Origin: Agromyces allii
Lineage (GTDB): Bacteria > Actinomycetota > Actinomycetes > Actinomycetales > Microbacteriaceae
Assembly (NCBI RefSeq): GCF_009749385.1
Contig: NZ_WBIN01000007.1
Location: forward strand, 124,001 to 188,000
Length of the DNA stretch: 64,000 nucleotides
Reading direction: 5' to 3'
The notes under the pieces are model-generated. The model was not told the DNA's origin and made no database searches. It was given only the letters and a program-made list of their open reading frames with translations. The position numbers and the translations under genes were made by a program. How positions within the stretch are numbered: position 1 is the stretch's first letter; every line of letters begins with the position of its first letter. Below, piece after piece: positions 36,927 to 44,998 of the stretch.

Positions 36927-37535
36927 TCACGCCGAGGCGGCCGCACGCTCCTGCGCATCGCGCGCGAGCACCTCGATCGTGCGCACGAGCACCGCGCGGC
37001 GGGCGGCCACGCGCTCCTCGCCGCGATCGGGGCTGCCGACCATGAGCGTGTCGAGGTGCGAGAGCACGGGCCACGCGTTCACGAGCGAGACGAGGGTGAG
37101 CAGCAGTTCGCCCGCGCCCGCGTGATCGAGTCCGGGGAGCATCTGCCGGAACCGCTCGACCTTGGTGTGGTGGTATTCGGCTCGGGCCTGGTCGGCGACG
37201 GCGAGCTCGGCTCGCTCGAGGCCCTCCCAGAAGACGAGGCGCGGGATGACGCCGTCGAGGAGGTGATGGTCGAACAGGCGCCCGGCGTAGTCGGCCGCGG
37301 CCTCCGGCCCCTCGCCGTCCATGGCGACGGCGTCCATCGAATCGCGGAGCTGCGCACCGAGCACGGCGGCGAAGAGGTCGTCCTTCTTGCCGAAGTACTG
37401 GTAGATGCGCTCCTTGTTGACCCCGGCCGCGGCGGCGATGCGATCGATGCGACCGCCGGCGAGCCCGTGCTCGCTGAACTCGGCCGTCGCCGCGTCGAGC
37501 AGCAGCCGCTTCGTGCGTTCGGTGTCCCAGGCCAT
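36927..37535 (-). CDS. TetR/AcrR family transcriptional regulator
   Basis: The 202-aa repressor has its helix-turn-helix at residues 26-46 (GRIDRIAAAAGVNKERIYQY, then FGKKDDLF), followed by a helical ligand domain (RLVFWEGLERAELAVAD; LTLVSLVNAWPVLSHLD). The start at 37535 has TACACT 6 nt upstream, so the 12-residue longer version is rejected. Operators in the gap to the divergent 109-aa membrane protein fit autoregulation plus control of that gene. The ligand is unknown. Confidence 0.9.
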   Translation of the reverse strand: MAWDTERTKRLLLDAATAEFSEHGLAGGRIDRIAAAAGVNKERIYQYFGKKDDLFAAVLGAQLRDSMDAVAMDGEGPEAAADYAGRLFDHHLLDGVIPRLVFWEGLERAELAVADQARAEYHHTKVERFRQMLPGLDHAGAGELLLTLVSLVNAWPVLSHLDTLMVGSPDRGEERVAARRAVLVRTIEVLARDAQERAAASA

Positions 37536-37541
37536 GGCCCG

Positions 37542-37547
37542 AGTGTA
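37542..37547 (-). promoter_or_regulatory. Leaderless promoter of the TetR gene
   Basis: TACACT on the minus strand ends 6 nt before the ATG at 37535. Confidence 0.6.
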
Positions 37548-37553
37548 GCAATT

Positions 37554-37629
37554 CCAACTGATTGGTTGCAAAGGTTCGATCGGCGTGCTTCAATAGCAAC
37601 CATTCAGTTGGAACCAACCATCCGGTTGG
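37554..37629. promoter_or_regulatory. TetR operator cluster
   Basis: CCAACTGATTGGTTGC (37554-37569) and GCAACCATTCAGTTGG (37596-37611) are inverted copies that match at 15 of 16 bases. CCAACC-ATCC-GGTTGG (37614-37629) adds a third dyad. They fill the gap between the divergent TetR and membrane-protein genes. Confidence 0.75.
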
Positions 37630-37645
37630 CGAATGAGGAGACATC

Positions 37646-37975
37646 ATGACCACCACGCAGACCACCGAACTCGAGCTCGCCGCCGCTCCGGCAGAGGCCG
37701 CTCCCACATCTGCCGCTGTTCCTGCTGCTGCCAGCGCGCCGGCCGTCACCCCGCCCTCGATCCACGTGCGCGCACTGCTCACCTGGATCGCGATCTTCCC
37801 GCTCGTGACCCTCGGGCTGACCGTCATCGCCCCGTTCGCCGAGGCGTGGCCGCCCGTCGTCCGCTCCCTCGTGCTCACGCTCGTCGTCGTGCCGCTCGCC
37901 GTGTACCTCGTCGTGCCGCAGCTGCTCAAGGCCCACGGGCGGCTCGCCCGTCGCCGCGCCGCACGTCGAGGCTGA
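37646..37975 (+). CDS. Small membrane protein controlled with the TetR
   Basis: The 109-aa protein has a Thr/Ala/Pro-rich N terminus (1-38) and two TM helices (about LLTWIAIFPLVTLGLTVIAPF and SLVLTLVVVPLAVYLVVPQLL). It ends in a basic cytoplasmic tail, AHGRLARRRAARRG. GAGGAG lies about 6 nt before the ATG. Similar two-helix proteins occur next to TetR genes in Actinobacteria, but their role is not known to me. The divergent operator cluster argues that this is the regulator's main target. Confidence 0.78.
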   Translation: MTTTQTTELELAAAPAEAAPTSAAVPAAASAPAVTPPSIHVRALLTWIAIFPLVTLGLTVIAPFAEAWPPVVRSLVLTLVVVPLAVYLVVPQLLKAHGRLARRRAARRG

Positions 37976-38031
37976 ACGCGCGCCGCGGCATCCGCCCCGC
38001 CCGTGATCGAACGCGCGCCGCGGCATCCGCC
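37974..38031. repeat. 23-bp direct repeat containing GCGGCATCC
   Basis: GAACGCGCGCCGCGGCATCC plus GCC occurs exactly at 37974-37996 and 38009-38031. It lies in the 178-bp gap between the two plus-strand genes. Confidence 0.8.
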
Positions 38032-38153
38032 ACCCGAACGGGAGGTCAGTGCTGGCCCGGAATTCCGCGGATCTCACTTGTCGGGTGCTCCCGCGCAGCG
38101 CTAGTTTCGGATCGTCCTGCACCGATCGCGTCCCGCGAGCCCCGGAGGCTGCC

Positions 38154-40442
38154 ATGCGTCTCGTCCCGATCACCGAACCGAACCCCGCGGGCGAGGCCGA
38201 AGCCGCCGAGGCCGAGGCCGCCGCAGAAGAGGCCGCCGAAGCCGCGGCCTCCGAGACCGAACCCCCCGGGGTCGGCGCGAAGACCTCCCCCGACCCTGCA
38301 TCGACGGCCCCCGCCGCAGACGCCGAGTATGACGTCGCCCTCGTGGTCGTGCACGGCATGGGTGCGGCCTACAAGAGCCAGATCCTGCTGGAATGGGCGG
38401 AGCCGATCCTGTCGCGCATGGATTGGATGGCCCGCGACAGGATCTACGGTGCCGACGACACGTACGGGGTGCAGCTGAAGGCCTCCGACCTCGCGGGCGA
38501 CGAGCCGATCGTGGGGGCCACGGTGACCTTCCCGAAGCGCCGGACGACCGATGAACGCGGCCGGCCGATCGGACCGGTCGTCCCGGTCACCAAACGCGTC
38601 GCGATCGTCGAGGCCCGCTGGTCGGAGGAGTTCGTCCCGCTCTCGCGCAGCCAGATCTTCCGCTGGGCCGGGCCGTTCATGTGGCGTGCCGTCATCCGGA
38701 TGCTCCGGCTGTTCTGGGCGACGATGGTGCTGCTGCCCTGGTACACGCTCATCGAGCACCCGCGCACGCCGCGAAAGCACCTCGCCCTGAAGTTCTACAC
38801 GCCGACCGCCTTGGTCGACCTCGTGCGCCTCGTGGTCGGGTTCGCGGTCTACGTGCCGGTCGCGGCGGGCGCCCTGCTGCTCGCCGCCGTCCTGACGGTG
38901 GTGCTGCCGCTCATCAGCCCCCTGCTGCTGATCCCGGCCGTGAAGAAGGCCGCCGGTTCGATCATCGACGGCGTCGCCGGGTCGATCGGCGACGTCACGG
39001 CCTGGAAGGAGACGCCCGTTCGCGCGACGGCGATGCGGCTCGTCGTACGCGACGCGATCGTCAGGGCGAAGGGCCTGGTCGGCGACGGCGACGTGCACGT
39101 GTTCGCGCACTCCCAGGGTGCGGCCGTCTCGACGTTCACGCTGTTCGAGGAGATGGACCCGCACGCCTACAACGTGCGCCAGCTGACCACGGTCGGGGCC
39201 GCCGTCAGTCTGCTCGGACGAGAAGGATGGCGGGGCCGTGTCGACTCCTACACGCCGGTGGCGAACTGGATCCGGCGTCGCACGGGCGATACCCACACGG
39301 TCGGGTGGGCCAACCACTGGGCGATCTGGGACCCGTTCTCGGCCGGGCCGATCGCCGACGACGCCCGCAGGGCACGACAGCGGTGGCGCGCCTCGTACTT
39401 CCCGAAGCGCGCGGGCGGGGCCGAGGGGCCCGAGGAGCATGCCGTGCACAACGTGAGCCAGCCGATCTTCGACCACACGTACTACTACAAGAACACGCTG
39501 CAGGTCGTCGAGCCGACGATCCGCAACCTGCTCGGCCCCGACCTGCCCGGCCCGCCGGACGAGGTCGCGTACATCGACAACCGCCTGAACGTCATCAACA
39601 AGAAGGCACTCGGCACGAACATGATCGCGGCGGTCATCATCGCGGTGCTGCTTCCCGGCATCACGGCGGCCTCGGCGTTCTTCGCCGGGCTGGTCGTCAC
39701 GGTGGCCGGCTGGTTCGACCGGGTCGCCGGACTCTTCGGCGGCGGCTCCACGGGCGGCGATGCCTCCGACGCGGGCGCCGTCAGCAGCGTCGGGTTCCTG
39801 CATGCCGACGGGTACCTCACCGGATGGGGCTGGCTCATCGCATCGGCCCTCATCGCGGCGTTGCTCATCTGGATCAACGAGGCCATCTGCGGATACATCG
39901 AGCGCACGCTGCTCTGGGACCGGTGCCCCCTGCCGGTTCGCTGGTGGCTCGCCCTCACGAGCCTTCCGAGGCTCGCCTACGTGGCCGGGGCCGCCGCGGT
40001 GGTGTGGTTCTCGCTGGACCAGTGGTTCGCATTCGACGGCGCGGCGCAGATCTGGGTCATCGCCGTGATCGCGATCGTCGCGCTCTCGGCGTTCCTCGAG
40101 GCCCGGTTCGCGCCGGTGCCCGTCGTCGTGCCCGCGCGCACGACGAAGAAGGACGTCGAGGGGGTGCGGGTCGGCGGCGAGCATCCGTTGACGCTGCACG
40201 AGACCCGGAAGAGCAGCACGTACCTGGACGTGCTCGAGCAGCGGCAGGAGCTGCTCGAGCCACGGGGGCTGTGGGCCGTGACGTGGGCGCGGACATTCCA
40301 CGGCTGGCCGGCGAAGCAGGAGCAGGCGGCAGCAATGGCCGCCGCACGCGCCGAGGCGTCCACCGCGAACGCAGCGGGCGCAGCCGCGGCGAAGGACTCC
40401 GCCACCGAGGACTCCAGGGAGAGCGCGCCTACGCGGGTGTGA
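38154..40442 (+). CDS. Membrane protein with alpha/beta-hydrolase-like features
   Basis: I do not recognise a named family for this 762-aa protein. An acidic Glu/Ala-rich N terminus (1-58) precedes VALVVVHGMGAAYKS (61-75), which looks like the first strand and oxyanion loop of a lipase-type hydrolase. A hydrophobic block at about 222-262 may be two TM helices. VHVFAHSQGAAVSTF holds a nucleophile-elbow-like Ser320. GWANHWAIWDPFSAG and HAVHNVSQPIFDHTYY offer Asp/His candidates. Four more TM segments (about 490-650) and an Ala/Glu tail follow. GGAGG lies 6 nt before the ATG. It may be a membrane esterase or lipase. Confidence 0.7.
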   Translation: MRLVPITEPNPAGEAEAAEAEAAAEEAAEAAASETEPPGVGAKTSPDPASTAPAADAEYDVALVVVHGMGAAYKSQILLEWAEPILSRMDWMARDRIYGADDTYGVQLKASDLAGDEPIVGATVTFPKRRTTDERGRPIGPVVPVTKRVAIVEARWSEEFVPLSRSQIFRWAGPFMWRAVIRMLRLFWATMVLLPWYTLIEHPRTPRKHLALKFYTPTALVDLVRLVVGFAVYVPVAAGALLLAAVLTVVLPLISPLLLIPAVKKAAGSIIDGVAGSIGDVTAWKETPVRATAMRLVVRDAIVRAKGLVGDGDVHVFAHSQGAAVSTFTLFEEMDPHAYNVRQLTTVGAAVSLLGREGWRGRVDSYTPVANWIRRRTGDTHTVGWANHWAIWDPFSAGPIADDARRARQRWRASYFPKRAGGAEGPEEHAVHNVSQPIFDHTYYYKNTLQVVEPTIRNLLGPDLPGPPDEVAYIDNRLNVINKKALGTNMIAAVIIAVLLPGITAASAFFAGLVVTVAGWFDRVAGLFGGGSTGGDASDAGAVSSVGFLHADGYLTGWGWLIASALIAALLIWINEAICGYIERTLLWDRCPLPVRWWLALTSLPRLAYVAGAAAVVWFSLDQWFAFDGAAQIWVIAVIAIVALSAFLEARFAPVPVVVPARTTKKDVEGVRVGGEHPLTLHETRKSSTYLDVLEQRQELLEPRGLWAVTWARTFHGWPAKQEQAAAMAAARAEASTANAAGAAAAKDSATEDSRESAPTRV

Positions 40443-40950
40443 CGCCGGCCGCGCGGAGGCCCGCCACGGCGCGGTCGACGATGTCCTCGATCGAGGCATC
40501 GACGTCGACCAGCACGCCGAGCTCGTCGTCGCCCAGGGATTCGAGCGTCGCGAGCTGCGAGGCGAGCAGGCTCGGCGGCATGAAGTGCCCGGTGCGCCCG
40601 GCGGCGCGGGCGGTGAGCACGGCGTCGTCGGCGTGCAGGTGCACGAACGCGGTGGTCGGCGCCTGCACGCGCAGCCGGTCGCGGTAAGCGCGCCGCAGCG
40701 CCGAGCACGCGATCACGAGGCCGGATGCCGCGGCCGACTGCAGTTCTCGCCCGACGATGTCGAGCCAGGGCCACCGGTCTTCGTCGTCCAGAGGGGTGCC
40801 CGCGCGCATCTTCTCGACGTTCGCCGCGGGGTGCAGGTCGTCGGCGTCCTGGAAGGGGACGCCGAGGCGATCGGCGATCTGCGTTCCGGTCGTTGACTTG
40901 CCGACGGCGGAGACGCCCATGACGACGATGAGCGGTTCGGTGCGGATCAT
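40429..40950 (-). CDS. gntK: Gluconokinase, GntK type
   Basis: The 173-aa kinase phosphorylates gluconate to 6-phosphogluconate for the pentose phosphate pathway. The P-loop GVSAVGKST is at residues 12-20. FQDADDLHPAANVEKM is the family gluconate-site signature, followed by CSALRRAYRDRL and GHFMPPSLLASQL. The length is that of the short GntK/IdnK family. The ATG at 40950 follows GGTGGG and a CAAGAT box. The 3' end overlaps the convergent membrane-protein gene by 14 nt. It is divergent from an MFS gene across 50 bp, though no gluconate permease signature is evident. Confidence 0.92.
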   Translation of the reverse strand: MIRTEPLIVVMGVSAVGKSTTGTQIADRLGVPFQDADDLHPAANVEKMRAGTPLDDEDRWPWLDIVGRELQSAAASGLVIACSALRRAYRDRLRVQAPTTAFVHLHADDAVLTARAAGRTGHFMPPSLLASQLATLESLGDDELGVLVDVDASIEDIVDRAVAGLRAAGVTPA

Positions 40951-41000
40951 CCCACCATCTTGCCTGCGAAGCATCCGGATTACTGGCAGGATTCTTTACC

Positions 41001-42260
41001 ATGTCGAACGAAGTACGGGCCGCCCGTTGGTCGCTGCTGGTGCAGTTCGCGCTGTTCGGGCTCATCATGTCGTCGTGGCTCAGCCGCATGCCGTCGATCC
41101 GTGAGGCGCTCGACGTGAACGCCGCCCAGCTCGGCGGGCTCCTGGTCGTTGGCGGGCTCGGTTCCCTGACCGGTGCGCTGACGATCGGCGTGATCGTGGC
41201 GCGCTTCGGCGGCCGGAGGGCGCTGCTCGGCGGCACCATCGGCAACGTCCTCGGCTTCGGCTCCATCGCGTTCGCGACCGCGACCGGCGACCTGCGGTTC
41301 TTCATCGCGGGCGCGTTCGTCAACGGGTTCTGCGGCGCCCTCGTGAACGTGCCGATCAACACGAACGCCGCCGAGGTCGAGCGGCGCATCGGCAAGGCGA
41401 TCCTGCCGCACTTCCACGCCTGCTTCTCGATCGGTGCGGCGACGGGCGCGGTCGTCGGAGCCGGGTTCGCGGCGCTGCACGTGTCGATCACCGTGCAGAT
41501 CCTCGTCGTGCTGACGGCGGTGACGATCACCCGGCTCGTGCTGTTCCGCCCGGCCACGGCGCTCACCCTGCACGTTCCCGTCACGACCGAGACGGGCTCG
41601 ATCTCGGCCGAGGCGACGAGGCACCGCAACCGCGGCGCGGTGCGACAGGCGCACGGCGCCTGGCTGGAGCCCCGCACCCTGCTGCTCGGCGTGGTGCTGC
41701 TCGCGGCCTCGCTCGCCGAGGGCACGGCGATCACCTGGCTCTCGCTCGCCGTGGTCGACGGCTTCGCGACCGCCGAGGCCGCCGGTGCCCTCGCCTACGG
41801 CACGTTCGTCGCCGCGATGACGGTGTTCCGCTTCCTCGGAACGCCGCTCATCGACCGCTTCGGCCGCGTCGCGGTGTTGCGCGTGTCGGGCCTGGCGACG
41901 TTCACGGGCGTGCTCGTCTTCGTGTTCTCGCCGAGCCTCGCGACCGCGTGGATCGGCGTGCTCCTCTGGGGCTGCGGCGCGGCGCTCGGCAACCCGATCG
42001 CGATCTCCGCGGCATCCGACGACCCTGCGCACTCGGGCCCGCGCGTGGCCGTGGTCACGTCGTTCTCGACGGTGTCGTCGCTCGCGGCTCCCCCGTTGCT
42101 CGGCCTGCTCGCGAGCGAGGTCGGCGCCCGCAACGCGATGCTCGTGGTCGCCGCGGTCGCCGTCGTGAGCTTCTCGGTGGCCTCGCAGGCGAGGCGGCGA
42201 CCGGTCAGCCCAGCAGCAGCGCCACCGCGAGCAGCACCGGAACCGACCCGATCGTCGTGA
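41001..42260 (+). CDS. MFS transporter
   Basis: This 419-aa transporter has twelve predicted helices in two halves joined by a basic loop (about 190-225, RHRNRGAVRQAHGAW). SSWLSRMPSIREALDVNAAQLGGLL is typical of the YbjJ/fucose-permease-like branch. GCGAALGNPIAISAASDDPAHSGPR precedes helix 11. The start is the ATG at 41001, with no strong RBS and a CAGGAT/GATTCT-like box just upstream. The last 56 nt overlap the convergent AEC gene. Substrate unknown; the divergent gluconokinase hints at a sugar or sugar-acid link but is weak evidence. Confidence 0.88.
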   Translation: MSNEVRAARWSLLVQFALFGLIMSSWLSRMPSIREALDVNAAQLGGLLVVGGLGSLTGALTIGVIVARFGGRRALLGGTIGNVLGFGSIAFATATGDLRFFIAGAFVNGFCGALVNVPINTNAAEVERRIGKAILPHFHACFSIGAATGAVVGAGFAALHVSITVQILVVLTAVTITRLVLFRPATALTLHVPVTTETGSISAEATRHRNRGAVRQAHGAWLEPRTLLLGVVLLAASLAEGTAITWLSLAVVDGFATAEAAGALAYGTFVAAMTVFRFLGTPLIDRFGRVAVLRVSGLATFTGVLVFVFSPSLATAWIGVLLWGCGAALGNPIAISAASDDPAHSGPRVAVVTSFSTVSSLAAPPLLGLLASEVGARNAMLVVAAVAVVSFSVASQARRRPVSPAAAPPRAAPEPTRSS

Positions 42261-43125
42261 TGAACACGGTGTCGCGCGCGACGATCTCGGCCGTGTCGTA
42301 CTGCTGTGCGAACACGAACACGTTCTGCGCGGTCGGCAGCGCCGCGAGCACCGTCACGGCGTAGAGGTCGATGCCGTCGAGCCCGAACACGAAGCGTCCG
42401 AGCGCCCACGCCGCGAGCGGCATCGCGACGAGCTTCAGTGTCGACGCGAGCAGCACGTCGCGCCGACCGGTGCCCGGCTCGAGCAGTCGCTGGCCGTGCA
42501 ACGAGAGGCCGTAGGCGATGAGCATGAGCGGCACGGCCGCGTGGCCGATGAGCTCGATCGGGTCGAGCACGACCGGCGGCAGCTCGATGCCCGAGACCGA
42601 GACGAGCACGCCGAGCAGGGATCCGATGATGATCGGGTTGCCGAACGTCGTGCGCAGGATGAGGCCGACCGAGGTGCGGCCCTCGACGCTCGCGCCGAGC
42701 ACCGACAGCGCGATCGGCACGAACACGAGCAACTGGAGCAGCACGACGGGCGCCGAGTACGCGGCATCCCCCAGCATGTAGACCGCGATCGGGATGCCGA
42801 AATTGTTGCCGTTGACGTACCCCGAGGCGAGCGAGCCGATGACCGTTCGGGCGGCGCCGCGGCGCCAGACGAGCAGCGAGACGAGCGCGAAGCACGCCAT
42901 GATCACGACGGCGACGATCGCCGAGACGGGCAGCAGCACCGAGAACAGGGCGTGCACGTCGGCCGTCGCGAGCACCGAGAACAGCAGGAACGGCGCGAGC
43001 ACGTTGAAGTTCAGCTGCGCGAGCACCGGGCGGGCGCTCGGGCCGAGCACACCGAGGCGCCCGGCGAGCCATCCGACGAAGACGGCGAGGGCGATGACCG
43101 CGAAGCCGGTGAAGATGCCGCTCAC
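42205..43125 (-). CDS. AEC family transporter (auxin efflux carrier type)
   Basis: The 306-aa membrane protein of the AEC family has about ten helices. Signatures are LNFNVLAPFLLFSVLA (helix 2), GSLASGYVNGNNFGIPIAVYMLG (the N-rich mid-membrane motif), NPIIIGSLLGVLVSVSGI and LPTAQNVFVFAQQY. The GTG start at 43125 overlaps the stop of the aldo/keto reductase gene by 4 nt (GTGA), which fixes it and shows coupling. Members export malate, auxin-like acids or amino acids; the substrate here is unknown. Confidence 0.9.
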   Translation of the reverse strand: MSGIFTGFAVIALAVFVGWLAGRLGVLGPSARPVLAQLNFNVLAPFLLFSVLATADVHALFSVLLPVSAIVAVVIMACFALVSLLVWRRGAARTVIGSLASGYVNGNNFGIPIAVYMLGDAAYSAPVVLLQLLVFVPIALSVLGASVEGRTSVGLILRTTFGNPIIIGSLLGVLVSVSGIELPPVVLDPIELIGHAAVPLMLIAYGLSLHGQRLLEPGTGRRDVLLASTLKLVAMPLAAWALGRFVFGLDGIDLYAVTVLAALPTAQNVFVFAQQYDTAEIVARDTVFITTIGSVPVLLAVALLLG

Positions 43126-44111
43126 CAGCGGGCGTGCACCTGCGCGCGGATGCTGCGGTCGTAGAGCTCTCGCACCGCGGCGTCGAACGAGGCGGGCAGC
43201 TCGAGCGAGCCGGCCGCGGCGTTCGCGCGCGCCTGGTCGACGTTGCGCGCACCCGGGATCGCCGAACTGACGCCCGGCTGCGCGGCGATCCACGCGAGCG
43301 CGACCTGGGCGGCCGTGGCGTCGGGGGCGGCGGCCCTCGCGAGCGACGTGAACTCGGCCGCAGCGGCGACGCCCGTCTCGTAGTCGACGCCCGAGAACGT
43401 CTCGCCCACGTCGAAGGACTCGCCGTGGCGGTTGAAGGTGCGGTGGTCGTTCGCGGCGAACACGGTCTCGTTCGTGTACCGGCCCGAGAGCAGTCCGCTC
43501 GCGAGCGGCACGCGCGCGAGGACGCCGACGCCGGCCTCGACGGCGGCGGGCAGCACGGCGTCGAGCGGCTTCAGCCGGAACGCGTTGAGGATGATCTGCA
43601 CGGTCGCCACGTTCGGGCGTGCGATCGCGGTGAGCGCCTCGTCGACCTTCTCGACGCTCACGCCGTAGGCGGCGATCGACCCGTCGGCCACGAGCGCATC
43701 GAGCGCGTCGAACACCGCGTCGTCGCCGTAGACCGAGGTCGGCGGGCAGTGCAGCTGCACGAGGTCGAGCGTGTCGACGCCGAGGTTCGCTCGCGAGCGG
43801 TCGACCCACGCCCGGAAGTGCTCGGGCGAGTAGTTCTCGTGCTCCTGCGGCAGGCGGCGGCCCATCTTCGTGGCGACCGTGACGCCCGAGTCGGGGTTCG
43901 CGCGCAGCCATGTGCCGATGAGCGATTCGCTGCGGCCGTCGCCGTAGACGTCGGCCGTGTCGAAGAACGTGACGCCGGCCTCGTGCGCGGCGTCGAGCAC
44001 GGCGAGCGCGTCGGCCTCGTCGACGTCGCCCCAGTCGGCGCCGAGCTGCCAGGTGCCGAGGCCGATGACCGAGACCGAGCGGCCGGTACGGCCGAGCGTG
44101 CGACGCTGCAT
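43122..44111 (-). CDS. Aldo/keto reductase
   Basis: This 329-aa NADPH-dependent (beta/alpha)8 reductase is of the YajO/general-stress branch. Catalytic residues are visible as Asp and Tyr in FFDTADVYGDGRSE, Lys in VATKMGRR and His in LVQLHCPPTS. The NADPH-binding GVSSAIPGARNVDQARAN segment is near the C terminus. GGAGGA lies 6 nt before the ATG. It is co-translated with the AEC transporter, so it may process a compound that transporter moves. The substrate is not predictable. Confidence 0.9.
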   Translation of the reverse strand: MQRRTLGRTGRSVSVIGLGTWQLGADWGDVDEADALAVLDAAHEAGVTFFDTADVYGDGRSESLIGTWLRANPDSGVTVATKMGRRLPQEHENYSPEHFRAWVDRSRANLGVDTLDLVQLHCPPTSVYGDDAVFDALDALVADGSIAAYGVSVEKVDEALTAIARPNVATVQIILNAFRLKPLDAVLPAAVEAGVGVLARVPLASGLLSGRYTNETVFAANDHRTFNRHGESFDVGETFSGVDYETGVAAAAEFTSLARAAAPDATAAQVALAWIAAQPGVSSAIPGARNVDQARANAAAGSLELPASFDAAVRELYDRSIRAQVHARW

Positions 44112-44174
44112 GGGAGTCCTCCAGGGGTACGAGTGCGGTGCGTGACGACGAGCGAGACGTGATCGATGCGATGA

Positions 44175-44249
44175 CGGATGCCGCGTGCGGCCGTCGTGCG
44201 AGCCGCCGACGCGGCTGCCTTCCGAGCCTACGCCGCGTCGCGGCATCCG
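44175..44249 (-). terminator. Wide-loop inverted repeat with GGATGCCGCG arms
   Basis: CGGATGCCGCG (44175-44185) and CGCGGCATCCG (44239-44249) are perfect arms 53 bp apart. They lie between the DUF3052-like gene end (44302) and the aldo/keto reductase start on the minus strand. It may be a terminator. Confidence 0.45.
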
Positions 44250-44301
44250 CCCTTCGCAGGAGACCGCGGACGGCGTGGCCGTCGCTGACGCCGGAGCCGC
44301 C

Positions 44302-44904
44302 TCAGGACGCCTTGGCCGGATGGAACCTCGTGGCCGACCACGCGTCGGCGATCGCGCTGACCTTCGTGTCGCGCCACCCGCTGTCGCGGAGCGCGCTGCG
44401 CACGGCGTTGTCGCCTGGCGCCGTCGTGCGCCGGCCCTTGCCGTGCACGACCCACACGGGCGACGCGACGCCGCACTCGCGGAACCAGACGGGCAGCGAG
44501 GCGAGTTCACCCTGGTCGCGCACGACCACGACCACGAGCTCGGCCTCGAACGGTGCCACGCGCGTGGCCTCGGCGAGCGCGTCCTCGAGCTCGGCGACCG
44601 GCAGCTCGCCGCGCACGGCGACCGTGCGACCAGCGGCGATGCCGAGCTTCTCGGCGAGCGTCGGCGGGGCGGCGACGAGCGCATCGGCCCAGGCGGATGC
44701 CGCAGCGCCCAGCCGGAACCGGTAGGTGTCGCCCTGCGCCACGAACGAGACGACCCCGTCGGTCGCCTGCACCTGCGTCAGCGCCGCGCGCGGCAGACGA
44801 GCTCGACGCTCACCCGAGACCTGGAGCCCGCCCGACTCGAGGTGGAGCGTGACGGCGGCCAACCCGTCGTCGCCGATCCAGGTCGCGCGTGCTTGTCGTC
44901 CCAT
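44302..44904 (-). CDS. DUF3052-like hypothetical protein
   Basis: The 200-aa protein has an N-terminal beta-rich segment (residues 1-75) and then a DUF3052-like domain (about 80-195). This contains TLAEKLGIAAGRTVAVRGEL, a Val-rich strand ELVVVVVRDQGEL, and the end IADAWSATRFHPAKAS, which matches the VDDTWSGLRF-like close of that family. The N-terminal half does not belong to standard DUF3052 proteins. GGGGGGA precedes the ATG. Function unknown. Confidence 0.65.
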   Translation of the reverse strand: MGRQARATWIGDDGLAAVTLHLESGGLQVSGERRARLPRAALTQVQATDGVVSFVAQGDTYRFRLGAAASAWADALVAAPPTLAEKLGIAAGRTVAVRGELPVAELEDALAEATRVAPFEAELVVVVVRDQGELASLPVWFRECGVASPVWVVHGKGRRTTAPGDNAVRSALRDSGWRDTKVSAIADAWSATRFHPAKAS

Positions 44905-44998
44905 GCAAATCCCCCCGGTTCATGATCGTCGTCCGGCACGCTCGACGCAATGCCCCCGAACGGATGTGACCGTCCGATCTCGTGGTCGTGCCGCGCGT

